In this document: piece after piece, positions 55,372 through 64,000 of the stretch
How the letters are laid out: each line of letters starts with the position of its first letter
Numbering within the stretch: the stretch's first letter is position 1
Source: Gracilariopsis chorda
Lineage: Eukaryota; Rhodophyta; Florideophyceae; Gracilariales; Gracilariaceae
Assembly: GCA_003194525.1 (NCBI GenBank)
Contig: NBIV01000015.1
Location: forward strand, 248,001-312,000
Reading direction: 5' to 3'
DNA length: 64,000 bases
Program-made: the position numbers and the translations under genes
The notes under the pieces: generated by a model
Database searches by the model: none
Seen by the model: only the letters and a program-made list of their open reading frames with translations
What the model was told of the DNA's origin: nothing

Positions 55372-55990
55372 GAAGGGGATCCAGCTTGGAACGACGTCTG
55401 GAACTGGGAGTAAGAGAACTCTGAAGGAGATGCGAAACCATGATTTGTGGACAATTGGACCGTGAAGGACCCGCTCAGGGTGTGCATTACGTCATAACGT
55501 GGTGGCGTGCACTCGCGCTTGCGATATGAATGGCGCTCCGTGACTCCCTGCCGGGAACGGACAAACCCTAGACGGGCACGTGCCAGAGATGTGGCGCGAA
55601 AGAAAACCTTCCGGCCAATCGGATATTTCGGAAAATTCCCCGTGCACCGGCGGTCCGCCGCCCTTGCACAGGGAGTTTCAAAGAGGTGCAACACCGTCAG
55701 AACGGTCTTCCCGCTGAAGCAGTTCATCGCCTGAATTGCCGAAGCTACCGTTCGTCGGTTAGGACTCCGTCACGGAAGAAACAATACTTCCTGGACTCAG
55801 GAAAGCGAGACCTTTTGAGTGAACCCATTTGGGTAACGTTTGCTCTCCGCTAACGGAAATTATGCCTTCTCCGTCACGACGGATACTGCACATTCACCGT
55901 GGTGCGTGACGCGCTTCCAAGACCGGAATATTGCCGCCAGGCACTCTGAGGCTAGCCACAGTGGTTCTATTGCCTCTCCCTTCGCCAGAG

Positions 55991-56230
55991 ATGGCACGGG
56001 AAAGTTCCAAACTGGATTTCTACCACATGGAGTTCGTGGTTGAACGCATTGTGCCTCATAAAGTTAACCCAGAGGGTGAGTGGTTCTATCAAATCCGTTG
56101 GTACGGATACTCTCCCGAGGAGGATACGTTGGAGCCAGTCAAGCACCTCTCGAGGTCTAAGATCATATCCTATCACCGATGGATGCGGTTGGCTCTACCT
56201 CCAAATTTGGATGAAGCACTAGTTGGCTAA
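55991..56230 (+). CDS. free-standing chromodomain protein, copy 4
   Basis: Identical in translation to the other copies; the ATG at 55991 is retained. Confidence 0.78.
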   Translation: MARESSKLDFYHMEFVVERIVPHKVNPEGEWFYQIRWYGYSPEEDTLEPVKHLSRSKIISYHRWMRLALPPNLDEALVG

Positions 56231-56550
56231 TCAGAATCCGGAAACACTACGTGACCACGATGGTCGTTCTTGGGGAGACTCTCGCTACTGCGACCCATGT
56301 TGGAAGGGGAAACAAGAAGGGGAATACCGGAAACGGTTGAGAACAACAAACCGGAAACGGTTCAGAGCGAGATACCAGAAACGGTTACAGAAGCAGGGAT
56401 AGTGAAGAAATTGGATCCTGGAATAGGAAGAATGAAGTGGAAAGAAGATCTCAGAAGAGAAGAAGAAGAAGCGAAGAATTACCACTAGCTGGTTGTACTA
56501 ATTCACAAGTCTATCTGTCTACCGCAAGGGTCGCCGTCACCATCAATTGG

Positions 56551-58366
56551 TTAGCCACCCGTACTGGGTCCGGCTCCGGATGAGGCTCCCGCTCCGCTGG
56601 GCGGATTGGTTGGACCTACACCAAAGTTGGCGGCGAGCGCCACCATCTGGTCGATATCCGTCATCGCCGGGGGGAGCGGGACCTGGAACCTTTGCAAGGT
56701 TTGTCGAAGAGTCGCAGCTTGCGGCGTCAATACCGGCCCCGGTTGTGAAAGAACATTCCAGCCCGTTGGAGCTTGAGAACCTGCTACAGGTGTTGTTTCG
56801 GTCCCGCCGACAGCTATCCCACCAGGTGGTACGGCCACGAGCGGCGCAGACGACCCAATGGGTAATTCAGGCTCCTCCGTCACTGTCGGATCATCCCAAT
56901 CCACCAGAGGCTGGTACTAATCGTGGAACACGAACCCTCGCGGGTGACCTACGGGAACCGAGATCGGTTGGCTTAACATCCCCATGGCATGAGCTTGGGA
57001 AACAACGCTACCCTCCGAAGGGTCATAGTACACGAAGTTCACAGCCCTGGGATGCCTGTGACCCGGTGAATGGTCCACGCCCGTGGAGTTGCCTACCCCT
57101 TCGGGTTGATGAGTCCAGGGGACCAATTCCCAGTTGAGATTGTCAATGACCTCCAAAATAGAATGGACTTCAGCGACATTCGCTTCAGATCCCAATGGGA
57201 TAGATAGGTCCAGATGACGGATGACAGCCCGAAGGAACGGGGGAATATACCAGATTCGGTAGTGTCGATACGCATCCTGAAGGAGATGTACCGCTACGCG
57301 GGCTGCCCATTCCGCTGCAACGAGAGACCAGTATCCAGACTGTGGATCGTTGATCAAATGAGACCCTACATAGTATATGCATGGGGGAAGCTCAGCGTAA
57401 CACCCACGGGGTACTTCAACTTTGGCCCACCAATGTGGTAAAGAGGCGAAGCTAGAGGCCCGAGTTGCGGTACGGAGTCGTTCGGCTTCCACATGTGTAT
57501 ACGGAATCAACAGCGCGAATCGGGAACGTGCTTTTCGCTCGTAGCGAACGACGCGCTCGAAGTCCCGCTGAACCGGTGAGTGCGGTATGTATCGGAATTC
57601 GGCCCTGATCAGGGGACGGCTCCACAGCAGCATATCGCGTGGCATATACAGTCCGTTACCCCGGAAGTTCTCGGCAGGGAAAGTTGATAACGCTTGTCCA
57701 TAGGAGACCTCACCGTAGGTTCGGTAATACGAGACGTCGTAGTGTATTCCTGGAGGGACAATGTGTTCATTCCGAGTTCGGTTCACACGCATGTACGCGA
57801 GACGCGTCATCGCTGCGCGAGCGGCATCCAGGCTCTCTCCGCGATGGCGGAAAATGTCTTGAGGATCAACCGCAATGCGGGCTCGCCAGTCCCCGGAGTC
57901 TACAAGGGCACGCGGAATCCCGCCAGGGAGCATGCCATCCTCGACATAGGAATCGATGAGTTCTTCATCCCTCACCGCCGTGGGATGGAGCCACGGGGCC
58001 CGGGAAAAGATGAGCGGATCCATTGATGGACTTCTCGCGTCAAGCGATTCTTTGGCAATCCACCCTCGCGGGTTCGCTGTCAATGGCATTGCCTGCTCAG
58101 AATTCCGAGCGACGGCGGCGACATCTAACTGTGGAGCTACAGAACCACCCGGTGTCGGGGAGAGGATTGGAAGGAAACCCAGGAGGGTCGTCAGTGAGAG
58201 GGGCTTGTGAGGAGGAACTCCCTAAGGGATTGGTATGGAACGGCTGCAGTCCTGAGACAGGAGAGTGTGCGTGGGCAGATTTGTGTATATCTGGAGGCGG
58301 AAGATGCTCGGAAGACGAGGAAGGCGGTTGGTGCATGTGCTGAACCGAGATGTCCGATGAGCCCAT
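56551..58366 (-). pseudogene. aORF of element 1, copy 4
   Basis: Main frame 58089-56917 (390 residues), C-terminal part 56904-56551. One change is visible, SRAPWLHP, which matches the proline of element 2 (SRAPWFHP). Confidence 0.72.
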
Positions 58367-58451
58367 GATGGGAGTCGTACTATATATACGCTTTCGCGTC
58401 ACGTGAAATCCCGCGTCGCGGTGTGGCTTTCCCGGCTAAAGGAGGGGGAGA

Positions 58452-58733
58452 TGTGGAGCAACGCTTTCTCGTCGGTTGGGAGTTGTTTCTATTCATAGGA
58501 GTATCCACTGGTGGATTGGTTCGATACCTCATTTATGAGTTGATCCCTCGCGGGATAGCGATGAGGTGGCAGTTGAGTGACCTGGACAGGTATTACTAGT
58601 GGTATTCTGGTGACAGATGGTACGCTGTACGCGTGTGGTAATTTCGGTTCCAATTTTGGATATTTAGTTCTATGGTTATCGCCACTTGTGGCCCAGAAAG
58701 TGGGAACTCCACGTGTATGGACCTCAAGAGGTG
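58452..58733 (+). repeat. LTR-A fragment, copy 4, at the element 2 insertion
   Basis: The same 282-bp start, ending AAGAGGTG directly before LTR-B copy 5. AGGTG (58729-58733) should be the left target duplication of element 2. Confidence 0.86.
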
Positions 58734-59646
58734 TGTGGTGCAATCCCGGTGTGGGAAAGGCACCCAAGGCAGCTCGAAGCCTTGCTCTCTTGGAGAGGTA
58801 GGCCCAGCTGGGTAGAGCCCTCCGTGTCCCGTATGACGGGTGTAACTCCGTCGGGAGCCTGGATGTACCTCGGAGGTTTAGGGGTTAGAACGGGTCGGAA
58901 CCACGGCTGGTCCGGAAGTAGCCTGCGAACAGGGGAACAAAAGAGGGAAAGGGACCACCCGACGGGGGCGTGCAGAAAGCGCGAACAGACCCCGGAGGGG
59001 GGTGCCGATACACACACACGAACACGCACCGCGCGGCGGTTAGGGGATATGAGGGGAAGAGATTGTCTCACGGTCTCACGACACACGTCGGGAATATCAA
59101 TACCCAAAACTGGGGCGGAGATAGGGCCTGTACAGGCGGTCACACGACAACAATGAATACCACGAGTGGTCACAACCCACTGGGTACGACGAGCACGGTC
59201 TCCTCGGTGGTGCGAGTCGGGTGAAACTACCGGGCAAGCGGTGTACCTCCGCGAGGAGTAAGACACTTTGCATGGCGAATAGGGTCAGAGCCGAACTCTC
59301 TCTTTTTTTCTTGGTGAGCTCGCCGTCGTGCGGCCGACGCTCAAGTACTAGCTCAGTGCAGTACAGTAGGTAGTGCACTAGCCTAAGTAAAATTAACCCC
59401 TAAACTACACTAAAATAAGTAGCCGTTTTGGGCCTCCTGGCAAGGGCTGTAGCCACGTGTCCACCACCTTTGCCAGGCAAGTACCACAAAATATGAATGT
59501 TCCCATAACCACCCTGGGTAACCCGACCGCTAATTAGCCCGGTAAACGGGGGCTAAAATTCATGCATCCCGCTTCATCGCTCGCACCGAGTACACCTCAG
59601 ATATGAGTTTCACCATCGCCCGTACGCGGGAATGTATTGCACTACA
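58734..59646 (-). repeat. LTR-B copy 5, 3' LTR of element 2
   Basis: 913 bp. On the minus strand it follows a polypurine tract and starts TGTAGTGCAAT. This shows that LTR-B belongs to the element 2 family. Confidence 0.9.
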
Positions 59647-59665
59647 CATCCCCCTCCTTAAGGGC
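59647..59665 (-). promoter_or_regulatory. polypurine tract of element 2
   Basis: On the minus strand it reads CCCTTAAGGAGGGGGATG directly before TGTAGTG of the LTR, very like the tract of element 1. Confidence 0.75.
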
Positions 59666-59710
59666 CGAAAACGAACGTGAGTACAGGCGTGAGAAGATGA
59701 GGCGCGAGGG

Positions 59711-59718
59711 TATAAATA
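59711..59718 (+). promoter_or_regulatory. TATA box of the element 2 aORF
   Basis: TATAAATA lies 112 bp upstream of the ATG at 59823, on the strand opposite to gag-pol. Confidence 0.6.
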
Positions 59719-59762
59719 GTCCCGACAAGGGAATCGCCGAGATACCGGTCCCCCGTACCAAC

Positions 59763-59780
59763 ATGGTTACAACTGAATAA
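59763..59780 (+). other. five-codon upstream ORF
   Basis: ATGGTTACAACTGAATAA lies between the TATA box and the aORF start. If transcription begins about 30 bp after the TATA box, it would be in the leader and could reduce aORF translation. Confidence 0.35.
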
Positions 59781-59822
59781 CCCTCAGTACCTTCTTCAAC
59801 AGACTCTGTGCCCCTCTCTGCT

Positions 59823-61538
59823 ATGACCAACACTCCGTTTTCGAACAACCTGCCTGCTGGCGCCCCGCAGGGGACTTCCGCGAGCGGACAACCTTCCTCC
59901 GCGACGCCGGGGTCGCGGGTTCGTCACCCAACCTCTGGGTTCCTCTCCTTGCCTCTGCCTGGAGGATCGTCTCATGTTCCAACCTTGGATGCCTCGGATG
60001 CCGCGAGTATCGCCGCCTGGAATTCCGCTCAAGCGATACCGATCACTGCGATCGCCGCCGGCTGGGTGTCACCATCGACACTTTGGGCCCGCAATTCCCG
60101 GGAAGACGCTCTCCTCTTTTCGCGTGCGCCCTGGTTCCACCCCACATGGGTTTCCGACTCGGGCCTCATCAACTACTATGTGGAGGAGGGCGAGCTCCCA
60201 GGGGGACTAGGCCGGGATTTGGTCGACTCCTTCGACTGGAGGACGCGTATCGCGGTAGAGCCACAGTTCCTCGCACGGAAGCGCACCAGATATGGTTTCG
60301 AAACGCTGAGTAAAGCCCGTGCCGGGATGGCCAAGGTCGCCTACGACCGTCTCGCCCGCGCGAGCTATCCGGATGAGCTGATACCAATGGAATACAGCTT
60401 TGACCTCTCGCGGTACCGTACCTACGGTGAAGTCTCATACTGCGAGAACCTTGCTGCCTACCAGCCATCTACACCGTTCCGGTCCACTCCAATAGAAGCC
60501 GGGATGCTTCTCTGGAGGCGCCCAATTCTGCGTGCAGAGTTCCGATATCTTCGCCGTCCGAATCATCGCGGATCCTTCTTCGACCGACTCCGGTTTGAGC
60601 GAAAGGCGCGCTCTCGCTTCGGGTTCCTGGTACCATACCAAAATCTCGAGGTCAAGAGGCTCCGTCCATCCGCGATGCGCGACCGGTATGCACCTCTTCC
60701 CCATTGGTGGAGCAGGTTCGAAGTCCCAAGGGGATGCTTTGCGGAGATGCCTCCGTGCCTCAGCTACATCGGTTCACGATTAATCAACAATCCGGATTCC
60801 GGTTACTGGACTCTCTTCCTCGCCGAATGGGCTGCTCGCGTTGCCGCGTTTCTCCTCTGGGAGGTGTACGACAAGAACCGTCTGTGGTACATTTCTCCTC
60901 ACCTACGCCAGGTTATCCGCCGATTGGATCTCTATATCCCTCTGGGATCCGAAGCCAATGTGGATGAGCTTCAGTGCCTTCTGAGCACCATCGATATGGT
61001 TAACTGGGATACAGTCCCAGCCTTCAACGTCCCTGACGGTGAGCCTTCCAGGCATGATCGCTCTCCAGGCCGGAGAAATCCAAACGCTGGCAACTTCGTC
61101 TTCTATGACCCTTGGGAGGTATCCGTGACTTCACGGGCTCACGCGCTAGCGTTACGCGATGTACCACGCTCCGTTCCGCGAGGCCACCCGGTTGGGTTCA
61201 TGTTTTCCGATGACTGGCACGGTTCCTACGAGGATGATCCAATGGTGGATGACGACTCCGATGAGGTGGAGGAGGCCGTAGCCCCGGGAGCGGCGATGGT
61301 CGACGATCTCGACGGATCCGGCCAGCATGTGGCTGCTCCAGATGGCTGGAATATGGCCGCCAGTGCGGCTGCTTCTCCATCTACCGCATCTCCGGTCCCC
61401 GTGGACCCTCAGGCCGTTGCCCTCAGGGCTCACCTCCAGTCCATTGGAGTGGATGCGCCTTCCAACCTCACCAGCGTGAGCGAGTTATTGGCTTTCGCGT
61501 CTGCGAACTACCAACCGCCAACGAGCGGCTCATCCTAA
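59823..61538 (+). CDS. antisense ORF (aORF) protein of element 2, intact
   Basis: 571 residues from the ATG at 59823, opposite in sense to integrase and chromodomain. The N-terminal 80 residues are Pro/Ser/Gly-rich and probably disordered. A compact central region of about 330 residues is rich in Trp, Tyr and Arg, with motifs shared with element 1: LLFSRAPWFHPTWV, YRTYGEVSY, LRAEFRY, FERKARSRFGFLVPY, LPHWW, PSCLSY-type Cys-Pro segment, SGYW, AEWAARVA and PLGSEANV. An acidic stretch (YEDDPMVDDDSDEVEE) and a short helical C-terminus follow. No signal peptide or membrane helix is seen, so an envelope protein is unlikely. Family and function are unrecognised. Conservation against a related element argues for a real protein. 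Confidence 0.8.
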   Translation: MTNTPFSNNLPAGAPQGTSASGQPSSATPGSRVRHPTSGFLSLPLPGGSSHVPTLDASDAASIAAWNSAQAIPITAIAAGWVSPSTLWARNSREDALLFSRAPWFHPTWVSDSGLINYYVEEGELPGGLGRDLVDSFDWRTRIAVEPQFLARKRTRYGFETLSKARAGMAKVAYDRLARASYPDELIPMEYSFDLSRYRTYGEVSYCENLAAYQPSTPFRSTPIEAGMLLWRRPILRAEFRYLRRPNHRGSFFDRLRFERKARSRFGFLVPYQNLEVKRLRPSAMRDRYAPLPHWWSRFEVPRGCFAEMPPCLSYIGSRLINNPDSGYWTLFLAEWAARVAAFLLWEVYDKNRLWYISPHLRQVIRRLDLYIPLGSEANVDELQCLLSTIDMVNWDTVPAFNVPDGEPSRHDRSPGRRNPNAGNFVFYDPWEVSVTSRAHALALRDVPRSVPRGHPVGFMFSDDWHGSYEDDPMVDDDSDEVEEAVAPGAAMVDDLDGSGQHVAAPDGWNMAASAAASPSTASPVPVDPQAVALRAHLQSIGVDAPSNLTSVSELLAFASANYQPPTSGSS

Positions 61539-61874
61539 GTCAGGATCCTGGACCGTGGCACACACACCTGATATAGGTTAGCGCTTAACGCTCCATAGCT
61601 TGTGGTAAACGACTTCCTTCTTCTATATCCGTATGTCCGGACGCTTCTTTTTCTTCTTCATAGCATCTTCATGCTGGACCGCTAGGCGGTATTCTTCATT
61701 AAACCGCTACTTCGGTCGGACCGCTAGGCGGTGTGACGTCCAATGACCATTGGTTTCCCTATCCAGTCCATTACTTCGTGTAACCTTCTGTAGCCAGATC
61801 TCTTCCTGTGTCCTCTTCTCTTCGGAGACTTCTCTTCCGTCTTCGGAATCTTCTGCATAGTGCAGTGTATCGTC
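61539..61874. other. spacer between aORF and chromodomain, with ACCGCTAGGCGGT palindromes
   Basis: Two copies of ACCGCTAGGCGGT (about 61679 and 61720) and a third partial copy near 61703 occur. No coding frame is seen. Convergent transcripts from pol and the aORF would end here. Confidence 0.45.
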
Positions 61875-62108
61875 CTACCCAACCTGGGCCATGTCCGAAG
61901 TGGATGGGAGTGGGAATCGCGTCCGGCGGTGGTAGGTTATCACCTTGGAACGAGAAAGGTGCTGAATGGGCTCCCATGTGTCCTCTTCCGGGGGGTATCC
62001 GTACCATCGGATTTGGTAAAACCACACTTTTTTGGAGTCCAGAACATGATCCACGATGTGGTCAACGACAAACTCCTGGTCGTACTTAGCCGGCTCCTGA
62101 CCCGTCAT
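61875..62108 (-). CDS. free-standing chromodomain protein of element 2
   Basis: 77 residues from the ATG at 62108, the same relative position as in element 1. Chromodomain: FVVDHIVDHVLDSKKVWFYQ, then IRWYGYPPEEDTWEPIQHLS, with the canonical DTWEP. The frame is open a further 37 codons upstream without an ATG. It is in the same phase as the integrase ORF but is separated from it by about 0.4 kb and at least one stop. Confidence 0.82.
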   Translation of the reverse strand: MTGQEPAKYDQEFVVDHIVDHVLDSKKVWFYQIRWYGYPPEEDTWEPIQHLSRSKVITYHRRTRFPLPSTSDMAQVG

Positions 62109-62657
62109 GGCAGGGATTAAGGGGAGAACCCTGTGAGGGGACTTGCCTGAAATTGGCGCGACCCTGCGGGCAAACTCAGTTGTACCCGACGCTGCGAGTG
62201 CTGGGACTTGATACCGCATTGCGGTCTTTCCGCTTCCTAATCCTCTCCTTGTGGGGGGGCCTTCCGTTCTAACCGGATTCCCCTATTGACTCGCAGCTCG
62301 CGAGCTCTTTTCCCACGCGACCCGTGCAACTCTGGTGAGTTTGACCGTTCACGGTGAGGGAGGCGGTTCACTACGGTTCCGACGCCAGGAGGCGGATTGC
62401 CATGCATCACACACTGTGATTGGCTGGCCGCTGGCGGCAAGTATCGCGCGCGGTCTTTTCACGACGCGGGTCTTGACTGTACTCCTGACGCCGGCCGGCG
62501 GTATGTACGTGTACACCTTTCCACGGTTTGGAATTTTGGGCTTCGTCCGCGTGACAGTGGCGTCACAGTGTCCATTTGTGGGGCTCTGCGGTAAGGCACA
62601 CAGTGTCAACCACACTCTCCGTGTCCGCGGTTGCTTTTCAGCTCACCACGAAACTGG
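62109..62657 (-). other. spacer between integrase and chromodomain of element 2
   Basis: No recognised domain. It corresponds to the 0.6-kb spacer in element 1. Confidence 0.4.
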
Positions 62658-64000
62658 TTATGACCGAGGTTGTATGTGCTCCGTGCTCGGAGATATCATT
62701 CGCCACATTAGTGACCACACCAAGTCCGGTTCACTACTTCCTCCTTCGCTACCCAGCGACTCGCTCGACAGGAGTGCATCCGGGTCCGCGGAGACGGCCT
62801 TCTCGCTTCGCGATGCGTTCAACTCCTCCCTGCTCCGGGGGTGCTCATCCGACGATGCCGTATTCCCGATGCGGGCTCGTCCACTGTTCCCAACCTTCTC
62901 ACGTGCCGGGCTTACCACGCGTTCCGTGACGGCAGTACCCTTGCTCTGAAGGGCCTCGGTTAGCGCAGAGTGCGGCGCGAGGGAACTCGGTCGCGAAGCC
63001 GTATGAAACGGGACACCGTCCGACGCCGGAGCTTCCTTCCGCAATGGCGCGATCGATTCCCGTCCCTCCCCCTCCTTAGGTGAGAGGGCGGTGGGTTCAG
63101 GCTGAAGGACCTCCGCGGGCGGAGTAACGGTTAGGCGTTTGGGGTCAAGCGTGCGTTGCACGATACGCGCGGCGCGCCCAACCGGTTGATCGGCAATCAG
63201 AAGATCCGAGAATCCCCGTTCCGGGTGTGGTAAGACGGGTGGGCGGGACGGAAGCAGATTATCCGTTGGCGGAGTTACGAGGTCATCCTCCGGGATTGTC
63301 ACGAGCGGTGATGAGCCCTCAGGGGGCGCAGGCGCGTGGGCTACGCGGTCGCGTGAGACGCGTTCGAACTGGTTATCGATGTCCAGTACGACTGTGTCGT
63401 CGGCGACGGAAACCACCCGATAGGGTCCATTCACTATCGGTGACAACTTGTGGCGCTTCTCCTTTTCGGGATTATAACATTCCTTTCGCAGGAAGACAGA
63501 ATCCCCTTCCGAAACCTGGGGTATCGGGGTACGAATCTTCGCGTCGAAGTTCTGTTTGTATGCCTCCTGGGCTTTTCCCATAGCCTTTCGGGCGGTAGGG
63601 ACCATGTTCTTCAACCATTCCTTCCAGGAATCTCGATATAACCTTGGTGAAGGGTACCCCGAGACGTTCGGTTGCGCTTCAATAGCCATGGGTGGCGGAA
63701 TCCGAGACAGGACCAGCTCAAAGGGAGCGAGGGTCGTGACCCAGTGTACCTGGGTGTTATACGCGTACGTAATAGCGTCCGTGTACAAGTCCCATTCCAT
63801 GGGGTGATCTGCGACATAAGCGCGCAGTGCGTTGAGCATAGTACGATTGAATCGTTCCACTTGTCCGTTACACTGCGGGTGGTAGGTGGTAGTAAACATA
63901 TTCTTGATTCCCAAGATTCTACATACGTCCTGAAAGAACTTTGAGGTAAATTGAGATCCGTTGTCGGAGAGTAGATGTACCGGTGGGCCGTAAGTAAAGA
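62658..64000 (-). CDS. pol: element 2 integrase, partial
   Basis: The frame is open to the window edge. Visible parts are the second catalytic Asp in LLSDNGSQFTSK (near 63950), the Glu in NGQVERFNRTM, the C-terminal GPYRVVSV-type domain and a long Pro/Ser-rich tail. It has an uninterrupted Tyr-Gly-Pro-Pro stretch where element 1 has its TAG nearby. The zinc-binding domain and RT lie beyond the window. This copy looks intact, so element 2 could be functional. Confidence 0.88.
   Translation of the reverse strand, partial: FTYGPPVHLLSDNGSQFTSKFFQDVCRILGIKNMFTTTYHPQCNGQVERFNRTMLNALRAYVADHPMEWDLYTDAITYAYNTQVHWVTTLAPFELVLSRIPPPMAIEAQPNVSGYPSPRLYRDSWKEWLKNMVPTARKAMGKAQEAYKQNFDAKIRTPIPQVSEGDSVFLRKECYNPEKEKRHKLSPIVNGPYRVVSVADDTVVLDIDNQFERVSRDRVAHAPAPPEGSSPLVTIPEDDLVTPPTDNLLPSRPPVLPHPERGFSDLLIADQPVGRAARIVQRTLDPKRLTVTPPAEVLQPEPTALSPKEGEGRESIAPLRKEAPASDGVPFHTASRPSSLAPHSALTEALQSKGTAVTERVVSPAREKVGNSGRARIGNTASSDEHPRSREELNASRSEKAVSADPDALLSSESLGSEGGSSEPDLVWSLMWRMISPSTEHIQPRS

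Larger units (their letters stand above)
28688..58733 (+). mobile_element. gypsy element 1, disrupted and internally amplified
   Basis: A Ty3/gypsy chromodomain retrotransposon on the + strand. Order: 5' LTR-A, gag, protease, RT/RNase H, solo LTR-B insertion, integrase, chromodomain, antisense ORF, polypurine tract and a 3' LTR-A cut after 282 bp by element 2. The part from integrase to the LTR-A fragment occurs four times, separated by LTR-B copies. Several in-frame stops make it non-autonomous. Confidence 0.9.
53627..58733 (+). repeat. tandem segment copy 4
   Basis: The last copy. It carries a 3-bp insertion (ACG at about 55081-55083), so features downstream are offset by 18054 rather than 18051 bp from copy 1. 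Confidence 0.9.
58734..64000 (-). mobile_element. gypsy element 2, partial at the window edge
   Basis: A Ty3/gypsy chromodomain retrotransposon on the minus strand, inserted in the 3' LTR-A of element 1. Read from the right edge leftwards: integrase, chromodomain, antisense ORF (on the + strand), polypurine tract, 3' LTR (LTR-B). Gag, RT and the 5' LTR lie beyond 64000. Its architecture matches element 1, and its proteins are related but clearly diverged. Confidence 0.9.

Noticed and set aside
58724-59266. A 150-180-codon open frame on the minus strand inside LTR-B copies
   Set aside because: Low complexity, no domain, open length varies between copies, and it lies within an LTR. Probably a chance frame.
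34663-59646. The 6-kb period as a CRISPR array or simple satellite
   Set aside because: Units contain integrase, chromodomain, aORF and LTR fragments. The junctions are explained by LTR recombination.
59823-61538. The aORF as an envelope-like gene
   Set aside because: It has no signal peptide, no membrane helix, and is on the wrong strand for an env gene after pol.

Overview
This is nuclear DNA of a gene-compact eukaryote, most likely a photosynthetic one. Recognisable host genes (valyl-tRNA synthetase, TAF8, a GDA1/CD39 apyrase, RNase H2 subunit B) are each open from start to stop with no introns visible. Two further genes point to a plastid: a BASS-type transporter with a Ser/Arg-rich leader, and a small Cys/His zinc-binding protein of a type I recall from plants and algae. 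A florideophyte red alga (Chondrus-like) would fit the intron-poor genes, mid GC and retrotransposon-rich sequence, but that is inference.

1-20.6 kb is host gene space. It holds the zinc-binding protein (+), VARS (-), a secreted Cys-rich protein (+), TAF8 (-), a close paralogue of the secreted protein (+), a single-pass membrane protein (+), an apyrase (-), and an RNASEH2B (+)/BASS transporter (-) pair whose coding 3' ends overlap by 11 bp. Relics of an unrecognised sequence family sharing an EVCRPS-type motif lie near 0.4, 11.7 and 14.7 kb.

21.27-24.36 kb is a complete PIF/Harbinger DNA transposon: 14-bp terminal inverted repeats, TAA target duplications, an intact DDE transposase and a convergent Myb/SANT-like partner. 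24.85-25.76 kb holds a non-coding MITE-like element with palindromic ends and an 86-bp foldback. 26.7-28.7 kb is a damaged DIRS-like reverse transcriptase/RNase H segment.

28.69-64 kb is a nest of two related Ty3/gypsy retrotransposons. Element 1 (+ strand) runs LTR-A, gag, protease, RT/RNase H, integrase, chromodomain, an antisense ORF (aORF), polypurine tract and LTR-A. Its pol is split by a 913-bp solo LTR (LTR-B) with a CTCGC target duplication. Its 3' LTR-A is split by element 2 (- strand), whose own 3' LTR is LTR-B. The segment between the two LTR-B copies is present four times in tandem (period 6017-6020 bp), and the junctions are those expected from unequal recombination between LTR-B copies.

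The most unusual system is the aORF. Both gypsy elements carry a homologous protein of about 510-570 residues on the strand opposite to pol, between the chromodomain and the 3' LTR, each with a TATA box at its start. The element 2 copy is intact. Both elements also encode the chromodomain as a separate small ORF with a conserved ATG position, rather than fused to integrase.
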